Shown piece after piece: positions 17,544 through 26,730 of a stretch of DNA of 64,000 bases. Position 1 is the stretch's first letter, and every line of letters begins with the position of its first letter. The notes beneath the pieces were generated by a model that ran no database searches, had not been told where the DNA came from, and saw only the letters and a list, made by a program, of their open reading frames with translations. The stretch is from the NCBI GenBank assembly GCA_006438735.1, contig RCZF01000006.1, forward strand, positions 1 through 64,000, written 5' to 3'. The stretch comes from Sphingomonas koreensis (GTDB taxonomy: Bacteria; Pseudomonadota; Alphaproteobacteria; Sphingomonadales; Sphingomonadaceae). Made by a program: the position numbers and the translations under genes.

Positions 17544-17608
17544 CCGTTCGCCCTGAGCCTGTCGAAGGGCATGAGTCTCATGTGCTTCGACAGGCTCAGC
17601 ACGAACGG
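17544..17608. repeat. Palindromic repeat, family C (CTGAGC...GACAGGCTCAG type)
   Basis: CCGTTCG at one end and CGAACGG at the other bound two half-sites, CCTGAGCCTGTCGAAGGGC and GCTTCGACAGGCTCAGCAC, that pair with each other. The same family lies at 32609-32677 and, inside sufC, at 36461-36541. Here it occupies the convergent gap between the desaturase and lptG genes. Confidence 0.9.
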
Positions 17609-17628
17609 CGTAATTCCAGACGGTTGAA

Positions 17629-18729
17629 CTATTCCTCGGTGCGCACCAGCACCGCTTCGCCAATCAGTAGGAACAGCAGGAACGGCGCCCAGGCGGCGAG
17701 GAACGGCGGGTAGGCGCCGAGATTGCCCATCGCCAACGCGAAATTGTCGGCGACGAAATAGGCGAAGCCCAGCGCCATGCCGATCACCGCGCGAACGAAC
17801 AATTTGCCCGACCGCGCAATGCCGAACGCCGCGACCGCGCCGAGCAGCGGCATCAGCGCGGCCGACAGCGGGCTCGACAATTTGTGCCACAGCGATCCTT
17901 CCAGATCCTTGGTCGGCCGCCCTGCCGCGCTAAGATCGCCGATCGCCGCCTTCAACGCGCCGAACGACAGCCCGTCGGCATCGACGCTCGCCAGCGTGAA
18001 TTGATCGGGGCGCACGCCGTCACCGACCGTGACCGGGCCGCTCTGCGTGACCTTGCCCGAGGCGACGTCGAACCGGCTGACCTTGGGACCGATCAGCCAG
18101 CCCTGGCCCTGCCGCTGCCCGCGCGGTGCGGTCAGAATGTGCATCAGCGCGCCATTCTGCCGATCGTAGACCGATATGTTGCCGAGTTGCGCGGCATTGC
18201 CCTTGCCGCGAATCTGCTCGACGTTGATCAGATCGTCGCCGTCGCGCACCCAGACATTGCTGCGGTCGCCGCGGTCGATCGGCAGCGGCCCGTAATCGAC
18301 CGCCTGCCACTGATCGAGCGTCGCGGTGGCGCGCGAGACGACGCGGTCGTTGAAGCTGAACGAAATCAGTGCGACGACGAGCCCCGCGAGGATCAGCGGC
18401 GCCAGCACTTGATGCGCCGAAAGGCCGGAGGATTTGAGCGCGACGATCTCGCTGTTCTGATTCATCGTCGCCAGCGTGATGATCGTGCCGAGCAGCACCG
18501 AAAAGGGCAGCACGAAGGCGATGATCTGTGGCGCGCGCAGCCCCACGTAATGCCACACCTGCGCCTGGCCGTTGCCATGATGGGCAAGAATGTCGCCCGA
18601 CGTGCTGAGCAGATCGAGCGTCTGCAGGATCAGCACCAGTCCGGCGACGATCACGAACGTCCGCACCAGGAACATCCGCGCCATGTAGACAGCGACGGTG
18701 CGCGACGGGAAGAAGCTCGCCGGGGTCAT
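17629..18729 (-). CDS. lptG: LPS export ABC transporter permease LptG
   Basis: 366 residues from ATG 18729, which overlaps the lptF stop as ATGA. LptG pairs with LptF in the inner-membrane LptB2FG complex that extracts lipopolysaccharide. Helices are seen at the N-terminus (FLVRTFVIVAGLVLILQTL, IIAFVLPFSVLLGTIITLA) and C-terminus (LSAALMPLLGAVAAFGI, FLAAWAPFLLFLLIGEAVLV), with a periplasmic jellyroll between. MNQNSEIVALKSSGLSAHQV is the coupling-helix region facing LptB. The lptB gene is not in the window. Confidence 0.92.
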   Translation of the reverse strand: MTPASFFPSRTVAVYMARMFLVRTFVIVAGLVLILQTLDLLSTSGDILAHHGNGQAQVWHYVGLRAPQIIAFVLPFSVLLGTIITLATMNQNSEIVALKSSGLSAHQVLAPLILAGLVVALISFSFNDRVVSRATATLDQWQAVDYGPLPIDRGDRSNVWVRDGDDLINVEQIRGKGNAAQLGNISVYDRQNGALMHILTAPRGQRQGQGWLIGPKVSRFDVASGKVTQSGPVTVGDGVRPDQFTLASVDADGLSFGALKAAIGDLSAAGRPTKDLEGSLWHKLSSPLSAALMPLLGAVAAFGIARSGKLFVRAVIGMALGFAYFVADNFALAMGNLGAYPPFLAAWAPFLLFLLIGEAVLVRTEE

Positions 18730-19922
18730 GCCATGCCCTTTCGGCGCCGGCCGGGCAGCAGCTTCGCCAGCGCCTTGGCGAATTTGGAGAAAACGCGTTC
18801 GAGCGCGCCGATCGGCTGCCCGCCGGGCACGTAGGCGATCGTATAATACATCCACAGGATCAGCGCGGCGAACAGCGCGAACGGCACCCACAGCGCGATC
18901 AGCGGATCGATCTTGCCGAGCGCGCCGATGTCCGAGGCATATTGGTTGATCTTGTGATAGGCGACGATCAGCACGATGCCGAGGAACACGCCGAGCGCCG
19001 AGGTCGATCGCTTCGGCGGCACGCCCAGCGCCAGCCCCATCAGCGGTAGCAGCAGCATCGTCGCCACTTCGGCCACGCGGAAATGGAATTCGGCGCGGCT
19101 GCTGTCGCGCAGATCGGGCGTCGCCGCCTTGTCGTGGCCGTAAAAGGCGAGTTCGGGCAGCGTCAGCTCCAGGTTGCGGCCGCCGCGCTGGCGGAAATTC
19201 TCATATTTGGGCAGCGGAATCGGCAGATCGTGGAGGCTGAAGGTCAGCACCCGCGGCGTTTTGAAATTGGGCTCGCTGTCGATCAGCGTGCCGTTTGTCA
19301 GGCGGAAGATGATCGTATTGGGATCATCGGTGGCGAGGAACTGGCCGCTCTGTGCGGTAACGCCCAGCCAGCCGCCATTGTCGCTCTGGCGGTGCAGGAA
19401 AATGCCGGTCAGCTTGCGTCCCTTGTCCTCGCTCTTTTCGATCCTGAGCGTCATCTTGCTGCCGAAATTGGTGAACTCGCCGACCTTGATCGACGCGCCG
19501 AGCGCGCCGGTGCGCAGCTCGAAGCGCAGCCCTTCGTAATTGTAGCGCGCATAAGGCTGGACGAAGCCGACGATGCCGAGATTCACCGCGGCCAGCACGA
19601 TCGCATACATATAGGGCACGCGCAGCAGCCGGCCGTAGCTCATGCCGACGCCGCGCATCACATCGAGCTCGGAACTGATCGCGAGCTTGCGGAAGGTGAG
19701 CAGGATGCCGAGCAACAGCCCGATCGGCACGCCGAGTCCGAGATATTCGGGCAGCAGATTGGCGAGCATTTTCCAGATCACGCTGATCGGCCCGCCCTCG
19801 GTGGCGACGAAATCGAACAGCCGGCGGATGCGATCGAGCACCAGCAGCATCGCCGCGATCACCAGCGTGGAGATCAACGGCACCGCAATGAGCCGGGCCA
19901 GGTAACGATCGATGGATTTCAT
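18726..19922 (-). CDS. lptF: LPS export ABC transporter permease LptF
   Basis: 398 residues. It is the first gene of an lptF-lptG pair with a four-base overlap. It begins MKSIDRYLARLIAVPLISTL. The helix-loop LTFRKLAISSELDVMRGVGM is the conserved coupling region, and the C-terminus has three further helices (VATMLLLPLMGLALGVP, ALGVFLGIVLIVAYHKI, IALWVPFALFAALILWMYY). The middle forms the periplasmic beta-jellyroll that receives LPS. The lysine/arginine-rich tail after residue 375 (LLPGRRRKGMA) faces the cytosol. Confidence 0.92.
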   Translation of the reverse strand: MKSIDRYLARLIAVPLISTLVIAAMLLVLDRIRRLFDFVATEGGPISVIWKMLANLLPEYLGLGVPIGLLLGILLTFRKLAISSELDVMRGVGMSYGRLLRVPYMYAIVLAAVNLGIVGFVQPYARYNYEGLRFELRTGALGASIKVGEFTNFGSKMTLRIEKSEDKGRKLTGIFLHRQSDNGGWLGVTAQSGQFLATDDPNTIIFRLTNGTLIDSEPNFKTPRVLTFSLHDLPIPLPKYENFRQRGGRNLELTLPELAFYGHDKAATPDLRDSSRAEFHFRVAEVATMLLLPLMGLALGVPPKRSTSALGVFLGIVLIVAYHKINQYASDIGALGKIDPLIALWVPFALFAALILWMYYTIAYVPGGQPIGALERVFSKFAKALAKLLPGRRRKGMA

Positions 19923-20017
19923 GGCGGGCGGTGCGGGCCTTGATCACGAACGGCGGCGCGGCGTGCGCCCGGACGTTCGGCTATATCGAGGCCGATCGGT
20001 CGCGTCAGCCCTTCATT

Positions 20018-21967
20018 CTATTCCGCGGCGATGCGGCGGGCGAGGGTGGGGCGCTCGATCGCCATCACTTCGCCGATCGCCTGTTCGAGCGCGGTGATGG
20101 TGAAGGGCTTGCGCAACACGATATGGTCGCACAACACGTCGCCAGCGACTTCGCCGGCATAGCCGGTGACAAACAGCACCGCGATGTGCGGATAGAGCGG
20201 GGTCAGCGCGGCGATCATTTCCGGTCCGGTCTGGCCGGGCATCAGCACGTCGCTGACGATCAGATCGATCGCGTCCTGGCTTTCGAGCAGATCGGGGGCC
20301 TGCAACGGATCGCCGCAACCGACGGGATGGTGGCCGAGCTCCTCGAGCGCGCTCATCGTCGCGGCGAGCACGCGCGGATCGTCCTCGACGACCAGCACGT
20401 CGAGCCCCGCTAGCGCCGCCGGGCGCGCCTCGCTCGCCACGATCTCGCGCGGCGCCGCGGTCGAGACGGACAGCCGGCGCGGCAAATAGACCGTCACCGT
20501 GGTGCCGCCGCCGGGGACCGAGTCGAGGCCGATCTCGCCGTCCGATTGGCGCACGAAGCCGAAAATCTGGCTGAGCCCCAGGCCGGTGCCCTTGCCGACC
20601 GGCTTGGTGGTGAAGAACGGCTCGAACACGCGTTCCAGCACGTCGGGCGTCATCCCGCAGCCGGTGTCGCTCACCGCGATCGTCACGTAGTCGCCGGCCG
20701 GGCAATCGCCGATCGCGCCCGCGGCGAGCGTGGTCCCGCCGGTTGCGATCGTCAGCGTGCCGCGGCCGTCCATGGCGTCGCGCGCGTTGACCGCCAGATT
20801 GAGGATCGCGTTTTCGAGTTGGTGACGATCGACCCAGACAGCCCAATCCATGCCGCTGTCGCGCGTCTCTACGGTGATCGCATCGCCCAGTGTGCGATCG
20901 AGCAGGTTGGACATGCCGGCGATCAGCGCGCCCGCCGCAATCGCCTCGGGCAACAGCGGCTCGGCGCGAGAAAAGGCCAGCAGCCGGCGGGTCAGCGTCG
21001 CGGCGCGATTGGCGCCTTCCATCGCATTGGCGATGTGGCGCTTCACCTCGTCGGGACGCGCCGGAAGATTGCGCTGCGCCAACTCCAGTCCGCCCAGCAC
21101 GACCGCCAGCATATTGTTGAAATCGTGCGCGATGCCGCCGGTCAGCTGGCCGACCGCCTCCATTTTCTGGACCTGGCGAAGCCGCGCTTCCTGGAGCTTC
21201 AGTTCGGCGGTCGCCGCCGCCACCGCGGCTTCCAGATCCTCGACCCGCTCGCGCTCGATTTCCGCCTCGGCGCGCGCCGCGGCGCGCTCGCTCAGCGCCT
21301 GCACCGCCATCCAGCCGAGCGCCATCGCGCCGAGCACGATCACCATGCCGAAGCCGACGAGGACGTGAACGAGGTTGTTCGAATGCGACAGCGATTGCGC
21401 GACGGCGGTGCTGTGGCTGATCAGCAGCGCGCGTTCGCTGCCGATGATGTCGATCAACAGGCGATTGATCTGCGCGAGCGACTCAGCCTTGCGCGCCTTG
21501 TAATAGCGCGCAAGCGCCTGGTTGTTCTGATGATAAGCGGTGTTGAGCGCGGTCAGCGACAATTCCTCGCCGCGCGCCTTATAGGCGCGGCGCAGCGTAT
21601 CGATGCGCCGCTGCTGTGCCGGATCGTCGGCGGTCGCGCGATCGAGCTGATCGAGCTGATCACCGGCGCGGCTCCATTGATCGCTGTAGAGCTGGCCGAT
21701 CTGCTTGTCGCCGCTGATCACATACCGACCGAGTGACGCCTCGGCATTGGCGATCGTGCCGGAAACATTGCTGGCGAGGACCATCACCTCATAACTGTGC
21801 GATTGCAGCTCGAGCGCGCGGTCACGCTGGCGGTTGGCGGCGCCCAGCGTTGCGATCAGCGCGACGAGCACGGCCGCGCCCAGCGCCGCGGTGACCACCA
21901 GCATGATGGTCCGCCAATGCGCTATCGGGGCTCGTGCGACCCCCTCGTCGCTGTCGATCCTGCTCAT
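20018..21967 (-). CDS. Hybrid sensor histidine kinase with CHASE3 sensor and receiver domain
   Basis: 649 residues from ATG 21967; a TTG two codons earlier is the only extension. Order: helix 1 (IMLVVTAALGAAVLVALIATL), a periplasmic CHASE3-like four-helix sensor, helix 2 (VLVGFGMVIVLGAMALGWMAV), a coiled linker, the H-box GGIAHDFNNMLAVVLGGLELA, and HATPase_c with the N-box NAILNLAVNARDAM, DTGCGM and GKGTGLGLSQ. The C-terminal receiver has VVEDDPR and the phosphoacceptor aspartate in LIVSDVLMPGQTG. There is no output domain and no adjacent regulator, so phosphate probably goes to a partner elsewhere. Confidence 0.92.
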   Translation of the reverse strand: MSRIDSDEGVARAPIAHWRTIMLVVTAALGAAVLVALIATLGAANRQRDRALELQSHSYEVMVLASNVSGTIANAEASLGRYVISGDKQIGQLYSDQWSRAGDQLDQLDRATADDPAQQRRIDTLRRAYKARGEELSLTALNTAYHQNNQALARYYKARKAESLAQINRLLIDIIGSERALLISHSTAVAQSLSHSNNLVHVLVGFGMVIVLGAMALGWMAVQALSERAAARAEAEIERERVEDLEAAVAAATAELKLQEARLRQVQKMEAVGQLTGGIAHDFNNMLAVVLGGLELAQRNLPARPDEVKRHIANAMEGANRAATLTRRLLAFSRAEPLLPEAIAAGALIAGMSNLLDRTLGDAITVETRDSGMDWAVWVDRHQLENAILNLAVNARDAMDGRGTLTIATGGTTLAAGAIGDCPAGDYVTIAVSDTGCGMTPDVLERVFEPFFTTKPVGKGTGLGLSQIFGFVRQSDGEIGLDSVPGGGTTVTVYLPRRLSVSTAAPREIVASEARPAALAGLDVLVVEDDPRVLAATMSALEELGHHPVGCGDPLQAPDLLESQDAIDLIVSDVLMPGQTGPEMIAALTPLYPHIAVLFVTGYAGEVAGDVLCDHIVLRKPFTITALEQAIGEVMAIERPTLARRIAAE

Positions 21968-22022
21968 CTGCAACTGATTCTACCGCAGCGTGACTCGCGT
22001 TGAAAGCACCGACCGTGCTTTT

Positions 22023-23285
22023 TCAGGCAATCGCCCCAACCGCCCGGCCTGCCTCGCGAAACAGCGTCAACACCGTATCGAGTTGCGCCTTCGTGTGCTC
22101 GGCACACAGCGAACAGCGCAGCAGATAGGTGCCGGCCGGCGTCGCGGGCGGTCGCGCCATGTTGACGTAGAGTCCTGCGTCGAGCAGCGCCTGCCACATC
22201 GCCACCGCCTGGGTCTGATCTTCCAGGATCACCGCGATGATCGCCGATTCGGGCGTCTCGGTGCCGAGCTTGAACCCCATGTCCTTCAGCCCGCCGTGCA
22301 ATTTGCGGGCATTTTCCCATAGCTGTGCGCGCTTGTTGTGCGCGTGCATGAGCTTGCGGATCGAGGCTTCGGCGGTTGCGACCACCGACGGCGGCAGGCT
22401 GGCGGTGAAGATATAGGGACGGCAGGCGAGCCGGATCGCCTCGAACTTGGGATGGTTCGAGACGCAGAAGCCGCCCACCGTGCCGACCGATTTGGAAAAG
22501 GTGCCGACGATGAAATCGACCTGATCCTCAAGCCCCTGATCCTCGTAGACACCGCGGCCGTTGGCGCCGAAAAAGCCCATCGAATGCGCTTCGTCGCTGA
22601 GCACCATGCAGCCATGCTTCTTGGCGACCGCGACCATCTCCTTGAGCGGTGCGACGTCGCCGAGCATCGAATAGACGCCTTCGAGGACGACCAGCTTGGC
22701 GGGTTCCTTGGGCAGGCGGCCGAGCCTTTTGTCGAGATCCTCGACAGAATTGTGGCGGAAGCGGACGATCTCGGCATTGCCCTGCTGGCAGCCGTCGTAG
22801 ATCGAGGCGTGGCTGTCGGCATCGAGGATGACATATTCGCCCTTGCCGGCGAGCGTCGAGATCATGCCCAGATTGGCCATATAGCCGGTCGAAAAGACGA
22901 TCGCGCCGGTCATCGCGTAGAAATCACGCAGCGCCTGTTCCACCGCCATATGATCGCGGAACGTGCCGTTGAGCATGCGGCTGCCGTTGGTGCCCGAGCC
23001 GAACTGATCGAGCGCGTCCTTGCCGGCCTGGATGACGTCGGGGTCGAACGTCATGCCCATGTAATTATAGGTGCCGAGCAGGATCGTGTCCTTGCCCTTG
23101 ATCACCGCCTCGGTCGGCGACTTGACCTCGTCCATCACGATCGCGAACGGATCGGTGACGCCGGTATCGATCAGCGCCTGGCGTTCGGCGATCAGCGCGT
23201 CGAACTTCGACATCAGGTCGCGTTCCGGCGCGATCGTTTCCGGCTCGAGCGGCAGCGCGTGGGCGGTCTGGGCGGCTTCGGTCAT
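22023..23285 (-). CDS. spt: Serine palmitoyltransferase
   Basis: 420 residues, the same length as the well-studied soluble Sphingomonas enzyme. It condenses L-serine with a fatty acyl thioester to 3-ketosphinganine, the first step of sphingolipid synthesis, using PLP. The known active-site residues fall at the known numbers: H159 (DADSHASI), D231 and H234 (LSDEAHSMGFFG), K265 forming the Schiff base (GTFSKSVG), and N100 (SGTNGSRM). It is followed after one base by the acyl carrier protein gene, and the reductase-like gene lies on the far side of that. In sphingomonads the product leads to glycosphingolipids that replace lipopolysaccharide functions. Confidence 0.96.
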   Translation of the reverse strand: MTEAAQTAHALPLEPETIAPERDLMSKFDALIAERQALIDTGVTDPFAIVMDEVKSPTEAVIKGKDTILLGTYNYMGMTFDPDVIQAGKDALDQFGSGTNGSRMLNGTFRDHMAVEQALRDFYAMTGAIVFSTGYMANLGMISTLAGKGEYVILDADSHASIYDGCQQGNAEIVRFRHNSVEDLDKRLGRLPKEPAKLVVLEGVYSMLGDVAPLKEMVAVAKKHGCMVLSDEAHSMGFFGANGRGVYEDQGLEDQVDFIVGTFSKSVGTVGGFCVSNHPKFEAIRLACRPYIFTASLPPSVVATAEASIRKLMHAHNKRAQLWENARKLHGGLKDMGFKLGTETPESAIIAVILEDQTQAVAMWQALLDAGLYVNMARPPATPAGTYLLRCSLCAEHTKAQLDTVLTLFREAGRAVGAIA

Positions 23286-23286
23286 A

Positions 23287-23529
23287 TCAGGCCTTCAGCT
23301 TTTCCACCGCATCGACCAGCTGGCCGACGGTTTCGATCTCGGCCTGCATGTTCATCGTGATGATGATGTCGAATTCGTCTTCGATCGCGGCGACGAAATC
23401 CATCACCGTCAGGCTGTCCCATTCGAGGTCGCCCTGGAAGCTGGTCGCATCATTCAGCGCGACGCCCTTCTTGTTGAAGGGTTCGATCAGTCGCGTGACG
23501 GTGTCGAAGGTGGCTGCGCGGTCGCTCAT
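23287..23529 (-). CDS. Acyl carrier protein of the sphingolipid module
   Basis: 80 residues. S39 in GDLEWDSLTVMDFVAAIED is the site for 4'-phosphopantetheine. It is dedicated by position, lying between spt and the dehydrogenase gene, one base from spt. The equivalent order in Caulobacter places an ACP between spt and a ceramide reductase, where it is thought to present the acyl chain. It is distinct from housekeeping AcpP (no DSLD-type sequence with the usual flanks). Confidence 0.9.
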   Translation of the reverse strand: MSDRAATFDTVTRLIEPFNKKGVALNDATSFQGDLEWDSLTVMDFVAAIEDEFDIIITMNMQAEIETVGQLVDAVEKLKA

Positions 23530-23593
23530 CTCATGCTTTCACTATGTTGGCGAACCGCATCTGGCGGACAAATGCGGCGGCAATTCGGCTTGG

Positions 23594-24499
23594 CTATAGC
23601 AAGGAATGCGCGCGATACCACGCCGCCGTCGACGCCAGCCCGTCGGGCGTCGCCACCGCGGGTTGCCAGAGCGCCGGATCGGGCCGCTTGTCGGGATCGA
23701 TCGTCCAGTCGGGATGGCAGAAATAGGCAACGCGGTCCGGCGTCAGCTTGGCGCGCTTGCCGCGCACCAGCCGGTCGGCGCGCGCGACGGTCGCAAGCAG
23801 CCAGCGGGGTAGGGCAAAGGGGTGGATGCGCGTGCCGACGGCGTTGCCGATGGCAAAAGCGAACGCCTTATGGTCCCAGCCGCCAGCGCGACCGTCGTCA
23901 GCCTCGATCAGGCGCTGATTGGAGGTATTGTGTGCCAGCGCCAGCAACAGCCGCGCAAGGTCGCCAACCTCGATCACCGATAGCTTGCCGGCGGGAGGCG
24001 TGAAGGCGAGCCCGAACCGCGCAAGCCGGAACAGCTCGCGCATCTCCAGGTCGCCGGGGCCGTAAATCGCCGGCGGCCGCACCATCACCCAATCGAGCGC
24101 CGACGCTTCCACGACGCGTTCGGCCTCGGCCTTCGACCAGCCATAGTCCGACAGATGAGGCTCGCGCGCGGCGAGCGAGGAGACGTTGATGAAGCGTTTG
24201 ACGCCGGCGCGCTCGGCGGCTTCGACGATCGCTTCGGTCCCGGTAATATTGCCGGCGACGAAGCCCGCGCGATCGGGCGCGTTGACCACCCCGGCAACGT
24301 GGATCACGGCATCGGCGCCGGCGACCAGCGCATCGAGCGCTGCGTCGTCGCCCAGCGAGCCTTCGATCCAGGTCACGCCGTCATACGCGGGCTGCGGCCG
24401 CCGCGTCAGCGCGCGCACGTGATCGCCGCCGGTGCGCGCCAGGTTGATCAGCGTGCCGCCGACGAACCCGGTGCCGCCGGTGACGGCGAGTACGCTCAC
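23594..24499 (-). CDS. NAD(P)-dependent epimerase/dehydratase-family reductase, ceramide reductase (CerR) candidate
   Basis: 301 residues from GTG 24499. An extended-SDR Rossmann fold is shown by TGGTGFVGG at residues 7-15 and the catalytic YGWSK (Y119, K123) with SSLA before it. Next to spt and an ACP in the same order as the Caulobacter sphingolipid cluster, it matches the position of CerR, the NDUFA9-like reductase acting on 3-keto-ceramide. That identity rests on neighbourhood plus fold and is not proven. The GTG overlaps the proB stop, so transcription may start from obgE or proB. Confidence 0.75.
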   Translation of the reverse strand: MSVLAVTGGTGFVGGTLINLARTGGDHVRALTRRPQPAYDGVTWIEGSLGDDAALDALVAGADAVIHVAGVVNAPDRAGFVAGNITGTEAIVEAAERAGVKRFINVSSLAAREPHLSDYGWSKAEAERVVEASALDWVMVRPPAIYGPGDLEMRELFRLARFGLAFTPPAGKLSVIEVGDLARLLLALAHNTSNQRLIEADDGRAGGWDHKAFAFAIGNAVGTRIHPFALPRWLLATVARADRLVRGKRAKLTPDRVAYFCHPDWTIDPDKRPDPALWQPAVATPDGLASTAAWYRAHSLL

Positions 24500-25626
24500 A
24501 CCAGCGCCATGTGATTGCGATGGACCAGCGCCGATCGCGGCGCATGGCCGAGAATCTCGCCGAGTTCCTCGCTGCGCTTGCCGATGATCAGCCGCGCCGC
24601 CGACGAATCATATTCGCACAGGCCGCGGGCGATGCGCCGGCCATCGGCGCCGACGATCTCGACGATGTCGCCGCGGTTGAAATTGCCCGCCACGCCCAGC
24701 ACGCCGGCGGCGAGCAGACTGTTGCCACTCCGCAATGCCTTCGTCGCGCCGTCATCGACCCGGATCGTTCCGCCCGAGGTCAGCCCGCCGGCGATCCACG
24801 CCTTGCGCGCGGTGGGGCTGCCTTCGCCGAGGAACACCGTGCCGTGTCCGGTATGGGTGAACCGCGCCAGCGCGTGCCCGCCGTGGCCGGAGATGATCGC
24901 CAGGTCGATCCCCGCGCTGGTGGCGATCCGGGCCGCCTCGATCTTGGAGATCATCCCGCCCGATCCCATGCCCGAGGACGACTTGCCGTCCGCCATCGCC
25001 TCGATCGCGCCGTCGATTCGATCGACTACCGGGATCAGCTTCGCGTTCGGGTTCGAATGCGGGTTCGAATCGTACAGCCCATCGATGTCCGACAACAGGA
25101 TCACCCCGTCAGCATCCGCCGCCTGGCCGATCCGCGCCGCGAGCCTATCGTTGTCGCCGAAGCGAATCCGCTCGGTCGCCACCGTGTCGTTCTCGTTGAT
25201 GATCGGGATCACGCCCAACCCGAGCAGCCGGCCCAGCGTCGCCGAGGCGTTGAGATAACGCCGGCGATCCTCGAGATCGTCGAGCGTCACCAGCACCTGC
25301 GCCGCCGTCATCCCGCGCGCGGACAGCAGATCGGACCACATATGCGCCAGCGCGATTTGCCCGGTCGCCGCCGATGCCTGCGCATCCTCCAGGCTGTTGC
25401 GCCCGCCGCCGGGCAGGCCCAGCCGCCGCGCGCCCAGCGCGATCGCGCCCGATGAGACGATCGCCACCTGCTGCCCGGCCTGCGCGCGGCCGGCGATATC
25501 GGCGACCAGCGTCTCGACCCATTCGGCATGAACTTCCCCGTCGGGATCGACCAGCAGCGCCGATCCCACCTTGACGATCAGCCGCCGGCAGGCGGGGGGA
25601 GAGAAGCGATTCGCTTCATCAGACAA
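24496..25626 (-). CDS. proB: Glutamate 5-kinase
   Basis: 376 residues from TTG 25626 with AGGAG seven bases upstream. It phosphorylates glutamate in the first step of proline synthesis. The amino-acid kinase domain shows IVKVGSALLVDPDG, VSSGAIALGARRLG and INENDTVA; the substrate loop has GGMISKIEAA. The last 100 residues form a PUA domain (GATKALRSGNSLLAAGVLGV, FNRGDIVEIV). Two direct GGGTTCGAAT copies near 25050-25070 encode SNPHSNPNA. It lies downstream of obgE; proA is not in the window. Confidence 0.95.
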   Translation of the reverse strand: MSDEANRFSPPACRRLIVKVGSALLVDPDGEVHAEWVETLVADIAGRAQAGQQVAIVSSGAIALGARRLGLPGGGRNSLEDAQASAATGQIALAHMWSDLLSARGMTAAQVLVTLDDLEDRRRYLNASATLGRLLGLGVIPIINENDTVATERIRFGDNDRLAARIGQAADADGVILLSDIDGLYDSNPHSNPNAKLIPVVDRIDGAIEAMADGKSSSGMGSGGMISKIEAARIATSAGIDLAIISGHGGHALARFTHTGHGTVFLGEGSPTARKAWIAGGLTSGGTIRVDDGATKALRSGNSLLAAGVLGVAGNFNRGDIVEIVGADGRRIARGLCEYDSSAARLIIGKRSEELGEILGHAPRSALVHRNHMALV

Positions 25627-25656
25627 AACAAACTCCTGTTAATTGCGTCGCCGGAC

Positions 25657-26703
25657 TCACACCGGCGACCATTCGATCGCATCCTCGCCTTCGTCGTCGG
25701 CGGGCACCGCGTCGGGCGCGGGGCCGATCGCGTCGACCAATTTGTCGAGCACCCAATCGACGCCCGTGCCGCCGGCAGCCGATATCGGCACGACCTGGCC
25801 GCCGCTCGCCTCCTCGAGCTCGCCCGACAGCGCCTCGATCAATTCGTCGTCGAGCATATCGATCTTGTTGAGCGCGACCACCACCGGCTTGTCGGTCAGC
25901 CCGCCGCCATAAGCCGCCAGCTCGTCGCGGACGATGCGGTAGCTCGTCGCGACGTCATCGTCATTGGCGTCGACCAGATGGAGCAGCACGCGGCACCGCT
26001 CGATATGGCCGAGGAAGCGGTCGCCGATCCCGGCGCCTTCGGCCGCGCCCTCGATCAGCCCGGGGATGTCGGCAACGACGAATTCGCGGTGCCGGTGGCG
26101 CACCACGCCCAGCTGCGGCCGCGTGGTCGTAAAGGCGTATTCGCCGACCTTCGCCTGCGCGTTGGTAACGGCGTTGATGAAGGTCGATTTGCCCGCATTG
26201 GGCAGCCCCACAAGCCCGGCGTCGGCGAGCAGCTTCAAGCGCAGCCACACCCACGCTTCCTCATACGGCCAGCCAGTGCCATGCTGGCGCGGCGCACGGT
26301 TGGTCGAGGTCTTGTAGCTCAAATTGCCGCGCCCGCCGTCGCCACCGCGCAGAAATACCTGACGCTGCCCGGCCTTGGTGAAATCGGCCAGCACATGCTC
26401 CTTGTCCTCGGACAGGATCTGCGTGCCGACCGGCACCTTGATGACGAGATCGTCGCCGCCGCCGCCGGTGCGGTTGCTGCCGGCGCCGCCCTTGCCGCGC
26501 GGCGCACGGAAATGCTGAGTGTAGCGAAAGTCGATCAGCGTGTTGAGCCCGGGCACCGCCTCGAAGATGATGTCGCCGCCCTTGCCGCCGTTGCCGCCAT
26601 CGGGCCCGCCATATTCGATGAACTTTTCGTGTCGAAAGCTCACCGCGCCGGGGCCGCCCGCGCCGGAGCGCACGAAAATCTTGGCCTGATCGAGAAAATG
26701 CAT
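25657..26703 (-). CDS. obgE: Ribosome-associated GTPase Obg/CgtA
   Basis: 348 residues. The Obg fold (glycine-rich HFLDQAKIFVRSGAGGPG to about residue 155) precedes the G domain: G1 GLPNAGKST, G2 around YAFTTTRPQLG, G3 DIPGLIEGA, G4 LNKIDML, G5 SAAGG. It acts in large-subunit maturation and stress control. In many proteobacteria rplU, rpmA and obgE form one unit; here a TetR gene, a GNAT gene and a dispersed repeat separate rpmA from obgE, all on the same strand. Confidence 0.96.
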   Translation of the reverse strand: MHFLDQAKIFVRSGAGGPGAVSFRHEKFIEYGGPDGGNGGKGGDIIFEAVPGLNTLIDFRYTQHFRAPRGKGGAGSNRTGGGGDDLVIKVPVGTQILSEDKEHVLADFTKAGQRQVFLRGGDGGRGNLSYKTSTNRAPRQHGTGWPYEEAWVWLRLKLLADAGLVGLPNAGKSTFINAVTNAQAKVGEYAFTTTRPQLGVVRHRHREFVVADIPGLIEGAAEGAGIGDRFLGHIERCRVLLHLVDANDDDVATSYRIVRDELAAYGGGLTDKPVVVALNKIDMLDDELIEALSGELEEASGGQVVPISAAGGTGVDWVLDKLVDAIGPAPDAVPADDEGEDAIEWSPV

Positions 26704-26730
26704 CGCCGCTAGATAGCGTGCTCGCGCGGA

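Noticed and set aside
25050..25072. GGGTTCGAAT motifs resembling tRNA T-loops
   Set aside because: They are direct repeats within proB that encode SNPHSNPNA; no acceptor or anticodon stem can be formed.
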